Made by a program: the position numbers and the translations under genes. Positions 1 through 8,887 of a DNA stretch of 34,486 bases are shown here, piece after piece. Below the pieces are notes generated by a model. The model did not search any database and was not told where the DNA came from. It saw only the letters and a program-made list of their open reading frames with translations. The DNA comes from Acidimicrobiaceae bacterium (GTDB taxonomy: Bacteria > Actinomycetota > Acidimicrobiia > Acidimicrobiales > Ilumatobacteraceae): positions 1-34,486 of the forward strand of contig JACJWF010000021.1 in assembly GCA_020637295.1 (NCBI GenBank), written 5' to 3'. Every line of letters starts with the position of its first letter. Within the stretch, counting starts at the first letter, position 1.

Positions 1-669
1 CGCCGGCACGTCGGCGCCGCTCATGTGCGCCATGCGAGCCACCTGGCCGAGGTTGGAGATCGGCATGATCCCGGGCAGCACCGGCTTGTCCACGCCGAGC
101 GCGGCGAGGTCGTCCATCATCCCCAGGTAGTGGTCGGCGTCGAAGAAGAACTGGGTGATGGCGAAGTCCGCCACCCGCAGCTTGTCCGCCAGGTGGCGCC
201 GGTCCGTGGCCCGGTCCGCCGAGCGGGGATGCAGCTCGGGGTGGGCGGCCACACCGACGCAGAACCCTCCGAACGAACGAACATCCTCGACAAGTTCCGA
301 CGAGTAGCGGTAGTCGCTGGGCGCATCGCCATCCTTCGGCGGATCGCCGCCGAGGGCGAGGATGTTCTCCACGCTCTCCGCCCGGTAGTCCGTGAGGATG
401 CCGCGGATGTCCGCCCGCGTGTGGCCCTGGCAGGTGAGGTGAGCCATCGGCGGGATCGCCGTCTGGCGACGTACCCAGCTGACGAGGTCGGCCGTCTTGG
501 TGCGGGTGCTGCCGCCGGCGCCGTAGGTGACGCTGACGAAGCTGGGCTCCAGCGGCTCCAGCTCGGCGATGGTGCGGCCGAGGCTGAGCCACCCGGCATC
601 GTGCTTGGGCGGGAAGAACTCGAAGGAGACGGTGCGCCCGGCGGCGAGGAGGTCGGAGATGCGAGCCAC
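1..669 (-). CDS. metF: 5,10-methylenetetrahydrofolate reductase, C-terminus cut by window edge
   Basis: Reduces 5,10-methylene-THF to 5-methyl-THF with FAD, supplying methyl groups for methionine synthesis in the cytoplasm. About 223 residues are visible of roughly 290 usual; the rest lies beyond base 1. Reading the minus strand gives SFEFFPPK near residues 15-22 (its Glu matches the catalytic Glu of MetF), then SVTYGAGGSTR, LGGDPPKDG and ITQFFFD, all typical of the MetF TIM barrel. The start chosen is GTG at 669-667; another in-frame GTG lies at 705-703. Neither has a convincing ribosome site or a TAnnnT box, so the exact start is uncertain. It diverges from the DUF2510 gene at 755. The family assignment is secure. 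Confidence 0.93.
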   Translation of the reverse strand, partial: MARISDLLAAGRTVSFEFFPPKHDAGWLSLGRTIAELEPLEPSFVSVTYGAGGSTRTKTADLVSWVRRQTAIPPMAHLTCQGHTRADIRGILTDYRAESVENILALGGDPPKDGDAPSDYRYSSELVEDVRSFGGFCVGVAAHPELHPRSADRATDRRHLADKLRVADFAITQFFFDADHYLGMMDDLAALGVDKPVLPGIMPISNLGQVARMAHMSGADVPA

Positions 670-740
670 TCCCGACAGTCTCGCCGGGGATCGGCCGACA
701 TGCACGCCACTTCACGGATGACCGCGGCGCGGCCCGCTGC

Positions 741-746
741 TACGGT
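741..746 (+). promoter_or_regulatory. Leaderless-type -10 box (TACGGT) for the DUF2510 gene
   Basis: TACGGT fits the actinobacterial TAnnnT -10 consensus and ends 8 bases before the ATG at 755, leaving no room for a ribosome-binding site. It is one of twelve such boxes in this window. Confidence 0.5.
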
Positions 747-754
747 CCGCGGGC

Positions 755-1471
755 ATGTCGCAGATCCCACCGGGTTGGCACGCCGATCCGCTGCGTCGCT
801 ACCCCATGAGGTACTGGGACGGCACGGCCTGGACTGCCTACGTCTCAGCGGGCGGCAGCGCGTTCCGCGATCCCCTGGGCACGACCATGCCGGGGCCGGC
901 CGGCTCGGCCGGCCCCGCGGGCTCTGCCGCGGTGCCGCCCGCCTATGTGCCGTACGGCGGCGGCGCTGGGGTTGCCCGGCTGACGGCCAGCGCCCGCCTG
1001 CTGGCGTCGGGGGTCATCACGCTGGTGGAGAGCGTGTTCACCGCCCTCGTTGCCGTCGCCGCGGGCACCGGCGGGGCCGATGCCGTGGTGGGGATCCGCG
1101 GCGACGCACGGCCCGTCGCCGGCCTCGTGGCAGCCGGCCTCACCGTGCTGCTGGTGGCCGCCGGCATCGGCGGGCTGCGCCGCACGGCCCGCGGGCGGAC
1201 GCTGCTGGTCATCGCCAACGCGCTGCTGCTGATGCTCACCCTTGCGGCAACCGCGCACGCGGACGGCATGGACGGAGTGCCGTTCTGGCTGGCGATCGCC
1301 GGCACGGCGTTCGGCCTGGCTGTCGCCGGCAGCCCGGCCATGGAGGACGAGCCCAGCGTTCAGTACGCCGACGAGCCGGTAGTGCCCGAGCTGCCGGTGG
1401 TGCCCGAGGTGCCGCAGCCGGCGCCGGAACCGCCGGTGGCGGACACCGGGGGCTTCGCCGCCATCGAGTGA
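755..1471 (+). CDS. DUF2510-domain membrane protein
   Basis: A 238-residue protein of unknown function. The N-terminus carries a clear DUF2510 motif (PPGWHADPLRRYPMRYWDGT then WT, about residues 5-28), a short Trp-rich module common in actinobacterial membrane proteins. Four hydrophobic segments follow at roughly residues 75-100, 125-147, 150-170 and 178-197, then a Pro/Glu/Val-rich acidic tail of about 40 residues. It is therefore an integral membrane protein with soluble ends. The ATG start is supported by a TACGGT box 8 bases upstream. It converges on purH, with 13 bases between the stops, and has no operon partner. DUF2510 is recognised; no enzymatic function can be assigned. Confidence 0.8.
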   Translation: MSQIPPGWHADPLRRYPMRYWDGTAWTAYVSAGGSAFRDPLGTTMPGPAGSAGPAGSAAVPPAYVPYGGGAGVARLTASARLLASGVITLVESVFTALVAVAAGTGGADAVVGIRGDARPVAGLVAAGLTVLLVAAGIGGLRRTARGRTLLVIANALLLMLTLAATAHADGMDGVPFWLAIAGTAFGLAVAGSPAMEDEPSVQYADEPVVPELPVVPEVPQPAPEPPVADTGGFAAIE

Positions 1472-1484
1472 GACAGCCCCGCGG

Positions 1485-2990
1485 TCAGTGGCGGAAGTGG
1501 CGCTCGCCGGTGAACACCATCGCGATGCCGTGTTCGTTGGCTGCGGCGATGGACTCCTCGTCGCGAACGCTGCCACCGGGCTGGATGATGGCGCGGATGC
1601 CTGCGGCGGCGGCAACGTCCAGCGTGTCGCGGAACGGGAAGAAGGCGTCGCTGGCGCACACCCCGCCATCGGCGCGCCCGTCGGCGCGGGTGGCCGCGAT
1701 GCGGGCGGAGTCCACCCGGTTCTGCTGGCCGGCGCCCACGCCGAACGCCTGCCCGTCCTTGGCGAACACGATGGCGTTGGAGCTGACCACAGCGCACACG
1801 TGCCAGGCGAACGCGAGGTCGGCCCATTGCTCCGGTGTGGGCTGGGCCTCGGTGACCACCTGCCATCCGGAACGGTCCGGCGACACGGTGTCCGCCTGCT
1901 GCACCAGCAGGCCGCCGTCGATGCTGCGCATGTCGAACGGTGAGCCGAACGGCTGGCGGGCGGTGAGCACCCGCAGGTTGCCCTTGCGGGCGAACACGTC
2001 GAGCGCACCCTCGTCGTAGCCGGGGGCCACGACCACCTCGGTGAACACCGGGGCAAGGGCCTCGGCCATCGCCACGGTGACCGGGCGGTTGACGGCGACG
2101 ATTCCGCCGAACGCGCTGACCGGGTCGCACGCATTGGCGCGCACATATGCCTCGGTGATGTCGTCGGCCACGGCGACGCCGCACGGGTTGGCGTGCTTCA
2201 CCACGACGCACGCCGGGCCACCGAACCGGTGCACCAGCTTCCACGCGGCCTCGGTGTCGTACAGGTTGAGGTAGCTGAGCTCCTTGCCCTGGTGCTGCTC
2301 GGCGGTGTCCCACCAGCTCTCCTTGCCGACCACGCGGTAGCGGGCGCCCTGCTGATGGGGGTTCTCGCCGTAGCGGAGGCTCTGCGCCTTCTCCAGCGAC
2401 AGGTGCAGGCCGGGCGGCAGGACCTCGGTGGTGTCGGTGGCCGGGTCGTCGAACCAGTTGGCGATGGCGTTGTCGTAGGCGGCGATCGTGGCGAACGCGT
2501 CGCGGGCGAGGCGCCGCCTGGTGCCCGCGCCGAGCGCGCCGTGTGCTCGCACCTCCTCCAGCACGACGGTGTAGTCGGAGGGGTTCACCACGACGCCCAC
2601 GTGGAGGTGGTTCTTCGCCGCCGCCCGCACCATCGCCGGACCACCGATGTCGATCAGCTCGATGGTCGGGTTGGAGGTGAACGGGTACAGGTTGACGACC
2701 AGCAGGTCGATCGGCTCGATGCCATGCGCCGCCATGTCCGCCTGGTGGGTGGGGTTGGTGGGGTCGGCGAGGAGGCCACCGTGCACCTTCGGGTGCAAGG
2801 TGACGACCCGGTGGTCGAGGATGGCCGGCAGCCCGGTGAGCTCGGCGAGGTCGGTGACTGGCACGCCCGCGTCGCCGACGGCCTTCGCCGTGCCACCGCT
2901 GCTGACGATCCTCCACCCCGCCGCGTGCAGCCCCGCGGCGAGCTCCACGATGCCGGACTTGTCGTAGACGGAGAGCAGCGCAGTGGGCAT
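1485..2990 (-). CDS. purH: Bifunctional AICAR formyltransferase / IMP cyclohydrolase
   Basis: Catalyses the last two steps of de novo purine synthesis in the cytoplasm: AICAR plus 10-formyl-THF to FAICAR, then cyclisation to IMP. The 501 residues are slightly shorter than the usual 510-530. The N-terminal MGS-like IMP cyclohydrolase domain (about 1-145) begins ALLSVYDKSGI and includes SSGGTAK and TLHPKVHGG. The formyltransferase domain has RYGENPHQ (206-213) and KHANPCG (265-271), whose Lys-His pair is the family's catalytic signature, and a C-terminal SDAFFPFRD. The ATG at 2990 lies 6 bases after a TACATT box, suggesting a leaderless mRNA. It is a single gene; metF on the same strand also belongs to one-carbon metabolism, but the DUF2510 gene separates them. 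Confidence 0.98.
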   Translation of the reverse strand: MPTALLSVYDKSGIVELAAGLHAAGWRIVSSGGTAKAVGDAGVPVTDLAELTGLPAILDHRVVTLHPKVHGGLLADPTNPTHQADMAAHGIEPIDLLVVNLYPFTSNPTIELIDIGGPAMVRAAAKNHLHVGVVVNPSDYTVVLEEVRAHGALGAGTRRRLARDAFATIAAYDNAIANWFDDPATDTTEVLPPGLHLSLEKAQSLRYGENPHQQGARYRVVGKESWWDTAEQHQGKELSYLNLYDTEAAWKLVHRFGGPACVVVKHANPCGVAVADDITEAYVRANACDPVSAFGGIVAVNRPVTVAMAEALAPVFTEVVVAPGYDEGALDVFARKGNLRVLTARQPFGSPFDMRSIDGGLLVQQADTVSPDRSGWQVVTEAQPTPEQWADLAFAWHVCAVVSSNAIVFAKDGQAFGVGAGQQNRVDSARIAATRADGRADGGVCASDAFFPFRDTLDVAAAAGIRAIIQPGGSVRDEESIAAANEHGIAMVFTGERHFRH

Positions 2991-2996
2991 GCGGCC

Positions 2997-3002
2997 AATG
3001 TA
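2997..3002 (-). promoter_or_regulatory. Leaderless-type -10 box (TACATT) for purH
   Basis: On the minus strand TACATT is followed by 6 bases and then the purH ATG, a spacing that places transcription start at or next to the start codon. Confidence 0.55.
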
Positions 3003-3099
3003 CGCGGGGCCTGATGGTGCGCGGGCCGGGGCTTTACAAGGTGTACGGTTCGACCTTGAGCTGAGAGTGCAAATCGACCCAACTCACCTGGAGGCATCC

Positions 3100-3657
3100 G
3101 TGGATTTCAGCAAGTTCAAGACATCCGATTGGCTCATGATCGGAGGTGCCGCCGTCATGTTGATCTGCGGCATGTTCATCAACTGGGCCAGCTTCGGCGG
3201 CTACTCGGGCAACAACGCGTTCGACTACTTCTTCACCGGCGGCATCGCCTGGATCCTGGTGGTCGCGACGGGCGTGGTGGCCTTCCTCCTCGCCGGTGGG
3301 ATGATCAAGCGCGACGGCCTGCCCTGGCCCCTGGTCCTCCTTGCGGCCGCCGGGCTCGGCGGCCTGCTCATGCTGCTGCGTCTCATCCTCGGTGGAGGCT
3401 CCGTGGGCGAGGACCCGTTCGAGGTCGATCTCGACCGCGCAGCCGGCATGTACCTGTCGTTCATCGGTGCCGCGGCTGCGGCCGCCGGTGCGTTCATGAA
3501 CTTCACCGCGTCGGGTGGCTCGATGAGCGACCTCACCGACATGGACAAGATCAAGAGCCAGTTCGGTGGCAACGGTGGTGGTGGCTCCACCCCGCCGCCC
3601 CCGCCGCCGCCCCCCGGCATGACCCCGCCCCCGCCGCCCCCGCCGCCCGCCGGCTGA
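3100..3657 (+). CDS. Small four-helix membrane protein with polyproline tail
   Basis: Unrecognised 185-residue protein. The GTG start at 3100 is chosen because GGAGG lies 5 bases upstream (3090-3094); the frame is open back to 2983, but that part overlaps purH and looks non-coding. Four hydrophobic segments (about residues 14-32, 45-67, 74-93 and 110-130) are followed by a Gly-rich linker and two runs of eight prolines split by GMT. The tail should be cytoplasmic or cell-surface exposed depending on topology, and such runs normally need elongation factor P for translation. A strong hairpin follows at 3681. No partner genes are evident: the next operon has its own promoter. Function unknown. 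Confidence 0.75.
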   Translation: MDFSKFKTSDWLMIGGAAVMLICGMFINWASFGGYSGNNAFDYFFTGGIAWILVVATGVVAFLLAGGMIKRDGLPWPLVLLAAAGLGGLLMLLRLILGGGSVGEDPFEVDLDRAAGMYLSFIGAAAAAAGAFMNFTASGGSMSDLTDMDKIKSQFGGNGGGGSTPPPPPPPPGMTPPPPPPPPAG

Positions 3658-3680
3658 GCGTCGGAACTTCCAACTCCGTT

Positions 3681-3706
3681 GGTGCCCCGCCCTCGGGCGG
3701 GGCACC
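3681..3706 (+). terminator. Perfect 12-bp hairpin after the polyproline gene
   Basis: GGTGCCCCGCCC and its exact complement are separated by two bases, 23 bases after the stop at 3657 and just before the ABC operon promoter. There is no T-run, as is common for actinobacterial terminators. Confidence 0.6.
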
Positions 3707-3718
3707 GTCGCGTCCGGG

Positions 3719-3724
3719 TACAGT
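3719..3724 (+). promoter_or_regulatory. Leaderless-type -10 box (TACAGT) for the ABC export operon
   Basis: TACAGT ends 9 bases before the ATG at 3734, immediately downstream of the preceding terminator hairpin. This marks the start of the three-gene operon. Confidence 0.5.
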
Positions 3725-3733
3725 CGACCCGGC

Positions 3734-4660
<927 letters not shown>

Positions 4661-4661
4661 C

Positions 4662-5459
4662 GTGAACACCCACCGCGTCACCACGCCCGGCCCACTGCGC
4701 GTGCTCTCATGGCACCTCGTCGCGTACAAGCGCTTCTGGAAGGCCAATGTGCTCAGCGGCCTGGTGCAACCCCTGCTCTACATGCTGGGCCTCGGAGTCG
4801 GCGTCGGTGCACTGGTGGACCGCAACACCGGCGCCACCGAGGTGCTCGGTGGCGCCAGCTACGTGGCGTTCGTCGCGCCCGGCCTGTTGGTCACCACGGC
4901 GATGGCGCTCGGCGCCGGAGAGAGCATGTGGCCGGTGATGGGCGGCCTGAAGTGGAGCCGCGGCTACCACGCCATCGCAGCCACCGCATTGACGCCGCGC
5001 GACATCGTGCTCGGCCACGGCGTCTGGATGACCGTGCGCACCGGCCTGGCGTCTTCGTCGGTGGCCGCCGCGCTCGCGCTGTTCCCCGACACGCGCTCGT
5101 GGGGCCTCATCCCCTCCGTGCTGATCGCCGTCTGGGTGGGGCTGGCGTTCGCGATGCCGGTCATGGCGTTCTCCATCAAGGCCGAGCTGGACGGGGCGTT
5201 CGCTGCCATCCAGCGCTTCGTGGTCATCCCCCTGTTCCTGTTCGGCGGGGCCTTCTACCCGCTCTCGCAACTGCCGGCCGCGATCGCCTGGCTGGCACGG
5301 GTGGCCCCCCTCTGGCACGGGGTGGTCATGGCCCGGCAGTGCACCACCGGCACGGTGCAGTGGGGTGCGGCTGCCCTGCACCTCGGCTACATCGGACTGT
5401 GGGTTGCCGCGGGCACCACGCTGGCAGCGGTGCGGATGCGGAAGCGGCTGTCCACATGA
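4662..5459 (+). CDS. ABC-2 type permease, NodJ/DrrB-like (first of two)
   Basis: Integral membrane subunit of 265 residues. The GTG start at 4662 lies one base after the ATPase stop; the open frame extends upstream only inside the ATPase gene, so that part is rejected. It begins with a soluble arm (LSWHLVAYKRFWKANVLSGL), then about six hydrophobic segments, and contains PLFLFGGAFYPLSQLP near residue 195, the hallmark of ABC-2/NodJ permeases. It ends in ATG/TGA overlap (ATGA) with the second permease, which implies translational coupling. It probably forms a heterodimer with its neighbour. Confidence in family is high; substrate unknown. Confidence 0.9.
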   Translation: MNTHRVTTPGPLRVLSWHLVAYKRFWKANVLSGLVQPLLYMLGLGVGVGALVDRNTGATEVLGGASYVAFVAPGLLVTTAMALGAGESMWPVMGGLKWSRGYHAIAATALTPRDIVLGHGVWMTVRTGLASSSVAAALALFPDTRSWGLIPSVLIAVWVGLAFAMPVMAFSIKAELDGAFAAIQRFVVIPLFLFGGAFYPLSQLPAAIAWLARVAPLWHGVVMARQCTTGTVQWGAAALHLGYIGLWVAAGTTLAAVRMRKRLST

Positions 5460-6259
5460 GCTCGAACTCGTTGCTCCTGCGGATCGTGCCGCCGGTGTTC
5501 GCCGTCCGCCGCCCGCAGCGGATGATCGAGCGCCACGTGGTGGCGTACCGCCGCCAGTGGCTGATCATCGTCAGTGGCTTCTTCGAGCCGCTGTTCTACC
5601 TGCTGTCCATGCGCGCCGGGTTGGGCGACCTTGTCGGCACGGTGTCGGTGGGCGGCGTGCAGGTGCCCTACGACCGGTTCGTCGCCCCCGCCCTCATGGC
5701 CTCCTCGGCGATGAACGGGGCCATCTTCGACAGCACCGGCAACGTGCTCGGCCGGCTGAAGTACTTCCGCCTCTACGACGCCGCCCTGGCGACGCCGATG
5801 GGGCCTGCCGACGTGGCGATGGGCGAGATCGGCTGGGCACTGCTGCGCGGCCAACTCTACGCGCTGAGCTTCCTCGTGGTGATGTGGTCGATGGGCCTGG
5901 TCGGTTCGCCATGGGTGCTGATGGCGCTGCCGGCGTGCGCGTTGATCGGCCTGACGTTCGCTGCCGTCGGCTTCGCCGGCACCACGTTCATGCGCGGCTG
6001 GCAGGACATGGACATCGTCACCACGGCCACGATGCCGCTGTTCCTGTTCTCGGCGACGTTCTTCCCCGCGTCCAGCTACGGCAGTTGGTCGTGGGTCGTG
6101 CAGCTGTCGCCCCTCTACCACGGAGTGGCGCTGGTGCGCGCCGCGAACAGCGGGGTGTGGACAGCCGGCGTCATCGGCCACGTCGCCGTGCTGGCCGGCT
6201 TGTCGTTGGCTGCGCTGGCACTCGCCGCCCGCCGCCTCGACGTCCTGCTGAGGAAGTGA
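5456..6259 (+). CDS. ABC-2 type permease, NodJ/DrrB-like (second of two)
   Basis: Second membrane subunit, 267 residues, starting inside the stop of the previous permease (ATGA overlap at 5456-5459). Its N-terminal arm (ERHVVAYRRQWLIIVSGFFEPLFYL) and the PLFLFSATFFPASSYG segment near residue 195 align by eye with the first permease, so the two are divergent paralogues. About six membrane segments are visible. Many NodJ/DrrB systems encode one permease that homodimerises; here an obligate heterodimer is the simple reading. The operon ends here: a dyad at 6284-6309 follows and the next gene has its own ribosome site. Confidence 0.9.
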   Translation: MSSNSLLLRIVPPVFAVRRPQRMIERHVVAYRRQWLIIVSGFFEPLFYLLSMRAGLGDLVGTVSVGGVQVPYDRFVAPALMASSAMNGAIFDSTGNVLGRLKYFRLYDAALATPMGPADVAMGEIGWALLRGQLYALSFLVVMWSMGLVGSPWVLMALPACALIGLTFAAVGFAGTTFMRGWQDMDIVTTATMPLFLFSATFFPASSYGSWSWVVQLSPLYHGVALVRAANSGVWTAGVIGHVAVLAGLSLAALALAARRLDVLLRK

Positions 6260-6283
6260 TGCACGCGTCGGGCCGCTGACGGC

Positions 6284-6309
6284 CGCAGAAATTCCGCCAA
6301 CTTTCTGCG
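6284..6309. repeat. Perfect 8-bp inverted repeat, operator or terminator
   Basis: CGCAGAAA and TTTCTGCG are separated by 10 bases, 24 bases after the ABC operon stop and about 75 bases before the LPXTG gene. There is no T-run, and the A/T-containing arms differ from the GC hairpins used as terminators elsewhere here, so a regulator site for the downstream gene is equally possible. Confidence 0.45.
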
Positions 6310-6383
6310 AGGAGTGCGCGGCACGCAGCTCTCTTCGGGCACACCGCCGGCGCCGCCGGCACGACCCGAAGGAAGTACCTCCG

Positions 6384-7067
6384 ATGAACCGCAACACCCG
6401 CACCAACCGCAACACCCGCACTGCCACCCGCTTCGCTGCCGGCATCGGCCTCGGCCTGGCCGCGCTGGCCACCGCGTCGCCGGCGTTCGCCGAGACGCCG
6501 CCGGCTCCCGGCCCCGGCGTGGAGATCAGCGACGCTCCCGAATGCACCCCCTGGAACCCGGCCCTGCTCGACTACCAGACCGTGGTCGACGGCGACGTCG
6601 TCCACGCCATCATCGGCTACGTCGACGACGTCGACACCTGCGACATCGACGTCAACCTGCGCATCTACCGATTGCCCACGTCCACGGCTGCCTATGACGA
6701 CGCGGGCAGCGTGCTGGAGTTCAGCGGCGGCTACGACATCAAGGTGATCGAGGAGGAGACCACGATCAACGGCGTGCACCAGTGGAACAGCTTCCCCGCC
6801 GACGAGTGCTACGAGGTCCACCTGCTCGCCGGCGGTGCGCTGCTGGACGCCAGCCGCTTCACCACGCCCGGCTGCGGTGAGCTGCCCCTCGTCGACAGCG
6901 GCGGCCAGCGACCCGACGACGACCCGGGCCAGCCGGGCGACGGCGCCGGGGAAGGCGAGCTGCCGCACACCGGCAGCACCTCCGGGGTGCTCGTCGCCAT
7001 GGCGGGGATCGTCACGGCCCTCGGCGGGGCGGCCCTCACCGCCAGCCGCCGGCGAGCAGTGCTCTGA
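6384..7067 (+). CDS. LPXTG-type cell-wall-anchored surface protein
   Basis: A 227-residue exported protein. The N-terminal signal peptide has a basic start, a hydrophobic core at 17-31 and a likely AFA cleavage after residue 36. A mature domain of about 140 residues with two Cys pairs and many Asp/Glu/Tyr follows, then a Gly/Asp/Pro linker. The sorting signal is LPHTG at 193-197, a hydrophobic stretch and the RRR tail, the classic sortase substrate layout. GAAGGAAG at 6368-6375 provides the ribosome site. No sortase gene lies in the window, so anchoring relies on one elsewhere. The residue 2-13 region is a tandem six-residue repeat (NRNTRT twice). The mature domain was not recognised. Confidence 0.85.
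   Translation: MNRNTRTNRNTRTATRFAAGIGLGLAALATASPAFAETPPAPGPGVEISDAPECTPWNPALLDYQTVVDGDVVHAIIGYVDDVDTCDIDVNLRIYRLPTSTAAYDDAGSVLEFSGGYDIKVIEEETTINGVHQWNSFPADECYEVHLLAGGALLDASRFTTPGCGELPLVDSGGQRPDDDPGQPGDGAGEGELPHTGSTSGVLVAMAGIVTALGGAALTASRRRAVL
6387..6422 (+). repeat. Tandem 18-bp repeat at the start of the LPXTG gene
   Basis: AACCGCAACACCCGCACC is followed directly by a copy differing only in its last base. It encodes NRNTRT twice in the basic part of the signal peptide, so expansion would lengthen the n-region without shifting frame. Confidence 0.85.
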
Positions 7068-7071
7068 CCCG

Positions 7072-7659
7072 TCAGTCGCCCAACCCGGCGTCCGTCCACC
7101 AGCGGGTGATCCACCCGTCCGGTGGGCGGGCCGGGTTGCGCGTGGGCTTCGCCATGGCCGGGTCGTACTCCATTCCGCGCAGCGACGCCTCCAGCCGGTT
7201 GCCGTCGTACGTGATCCAGCTCACCGGATCGAGCTCGATGACCACCCGGCCGGGCGTGTCGATGCGCCGCAGGAACTCGGCGATCCCGGCGTCGCCTTGC
7301 CGCTGGCGCTCGGCGAGGCGGGGGTAGAACCAGTCCTTCGTCTCCCGGTCGTCGTGAATGGTGGCCAGGGTCTTGGCGGTGGTGGTGACGTCGCCGCCCA
7401 GCCAGGTGCCCTCGCTGGACACCACGACGCTGCTCTGTGGCCGGGCACGAAGGGCTGCCACCCGCTTGCGTTCCACCGCACAGGTGATCCAGAAGCGCTC
7501 CTCGTGCCAGACGAAGCGGTGCATCACACCGACCGGCCAACCGTCTCGTGTGGTCCAGTTCACCACGCACTCCGTCTGCGCGGCGTAGAGCATCGCTCGC
7601 TTCTCCAGGTCCACCCCGAGGCCGCGGACGTTGCGGTAGTTCTCTCGCCGGTCGGTCAC
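7072..7659 (-). CDS. Pyridoxamine-phosphate-oxidase-like split-barrel flavoprotein
   Basis: A 195-residue cytoplasmic protein of the PNPOx-like FMN/F420-binding split-barrel superfamily. The barrel strands are visible in VVNWTTRDGWPVGVMHRFVW, ERFWITCAVERKRVAALRARPQSSVVVSS and GRVVIELDPVSWITYDG. Actinobacterial relatives bind FMN or F420 and reduce or sequester varied substrates; which applies here cannot be decided. The GTG start at 7659 follows a TACGAT box by 6 bases, indicating leaderless expression. The gene converges on the LPXTG gene, with 4 bases between stops, and is insulated from upstream proX by a strong hairpin. A second split-barrel protein is encoded at 14149. Confidence 0.8.
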   Translation of the reverse strand: MTDRRENYRNVRGLGVDLEKRAMLYAAQTECVVNWTTRDGWPVGVMHRFVWHEERFWITCAVERKRVAALRARPQSSVVVSSEGTWLGGDVTTTAKTLATIHDDRETKDWFYPRLAERQRQGDAGIAEFLRRIDTPGRVVIELDPVSWITYDGNRLEASLRGMEYDPAMAKPTRNPARPPDGWITRWWTDAGLGD

Positions 7660-7665
7660 CTGGGC

Positions 7666-7671
7666 ATCGTA
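7666..7671 (-). promoter_or_regulatory. Leaderless-type -10 box (TACGAT) for the split-barrel gene
   Basis: The minus-strand TACGAT ends 6 bases before the GTG start at 7659. It lies between the proX terminator hairpin and the gene. Confidence 0.5.
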
Positions 7672-7675
7672 CGCG

Positions 7676-7710
7676 GCAGGGCCGGCCAGGGTGACCCTGG
7701 CCGGCCCTGC
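7676..7710 (-). terminator. 35-base perfect hairpin terminating the betaine operon
   Basis: A 16-bp GC-rich arm (GCAGGGCCGGCCAGGG) is followed by TGA and its exact complement. It sits 28 bases after the proX stop and just ahead of the promoter of the next minus-strand gene. No T-run follows, so termination would depend on stem strength. Confidence 0.7.
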
Positions 7711-7738
7711 GGCGGTTCAGCGTGTCGTCAGCGTGTGG

Positions 7739-8887
7739 TCACGCAGCGGCACGGGCGGCGGCCAGCCAGGTGTCCACCAGGTCGCGGTTGTCCGCGATCC
7801 ACTGGGCAGCGAGGTCGGCAGGGTCGGCGCCGTTGTCCATCTCCACGTTCATCAGCGAGACGTCCAGCACCGACATGGTGAACTGCTCCAGGAGCGCCTT
7901 GGCCGCCGGGTTGGCATCCAGCCACTCCGTGTTGGCGGTGACCTGGATGTCGGCGGCCACCCAGCCGAGCTGGCAGACGCCGTCCACCGAGCCGGGGCAC
8001 TGGTCGGTGCCGATGGTGGCGGTGCCGGGCCGCTGGTCGTGCTCCGCACCACCCTCCACGCCGAGCGGGTTGGAGTCGTCGATGACGTTGTCCACCGTGA
8101 GCCAGACGACGTTGTCGCCGGGGCGCAGCTTGGTGATGTAGGCGCTGGGCGTCCAGGTGTAGATCACCATCGGCTCACCTGCGTTCGCCCGGGCCTCGGC
8201 CTCGGCGAACATCGCGTCGTAGCCGGCGATGACCTGCTGGATGTTGTCCCAGCCGGAGAACGCGATCTGCGACTCGATGATGTCGTCGCAGGTGTAGCTG
8301 TCCTGGCAGCCGTAGATGTCGGCCTTGCCATTGCCCGGCTCGGGGTCGGCAGCGTCGAACGCTGCCAGCGCGTCGGGGTTGTTGTTGAGGTCGTCGAGCG
8401 AGGTGATGCCGTACTCGTCGGCGAACGACTTGGTCATCAGGTAGCCCTGCAGACCGCCGGCCATCATCATCTCGCCGACCACGCTGAGGTGGTCGCCGAC
8501 CTTGGAGCCGTCGGGCAGGCCGTTCTCCAGCCAGCTGCGGTGGCCGGGGTACCAGCTGTTGACCCAGAAGTCGCCGTCGCCCTGGGCCATCGCGATGTAC
8601 GCGTTGCTCGGCCCGAGCTCCAGCTCCTTCGGATCGGTGACGGTGTAGCCGAGCTCTTCGAGCAGGGCCTTGGCGACATAGGCGTTGGGATCCTCGGTGG
8701 TCCAGTCGGCCTTCATCTCGGTGATGGTGACGCCATCGCCCGGCATGTCGTTGCCGCCGGCCGCAGCGGTGCTCTCGGCTGCAGGGGGGGCCGTGGTGGC
8801 GGACGAACTGTCGTCGTCACCGCATGCGGTCACGAGCAGCCCGACGGCCAGCAGCGACGCGGTGATCCCGGTGCGTGATCTGGTCAT
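7739..8887 (-). CDS. proX: Glycine betaine/proline-type ABC substrate-binding lipoprotein
   Basis: Extracellular lipid-anchored binding protein, 382 residues, delivering a quaternary-amine osmolyte to the ProW/ProV complex. The signal peptide ends in lipobox LVTAC with the lipidated Cys at 22, then a Ser/Thr/Ala-rich tether. The mature part resembles ProX/OpuAC: WTTEDPNAYVAKALLEELGY, GDFWVNSWYPGH, LMTKSFADEYGI and GEPMVIYTWTPS, with aromatic residues suited to a cation box. A Cys pair in YGCQDSYTC lies where E. coli ProX has its disulphide, and a second pair occurs at TDQC and GVCQ. The start codon overlaps the proW stop (ATGA). Substrate (betaine, proline betaine or choline) is inferred from family only. 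Confidence 0.93.
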   Translation of the reverse strand: MTRSRTGITASLLAVGLLVTACGDDDSSSATTAPPAAESTAAAGGNDMPGDGVTITEMKADWTTEDPNAYVAKALLEELGYTVTDPKELELGPSNAYIAMAQGDGDFWVNSWYPGHRSWLENGLPDGSKVGDHLSVVGEMMMAGGLQGYLMTKSFADEYGITSLDDLNNNPDALAAFDAADPEPGNGKADIYGCQDSYTCDDIIESQIAFSGWDNIQQVIAGYDAMFAEAEARANAGEPMVIYTWTPSAYITKLRPGDNVVWLTVDNVIDDSNPLGVEGGAEHDQRPGTATIGTDQCPGSVDGVCQLGWVAADIQVTANTEWLDANPAAKALLEQFTMSVLDVSLMNVEMDNGADPADLAAQWIADNRDLVDTWLAAARAAA

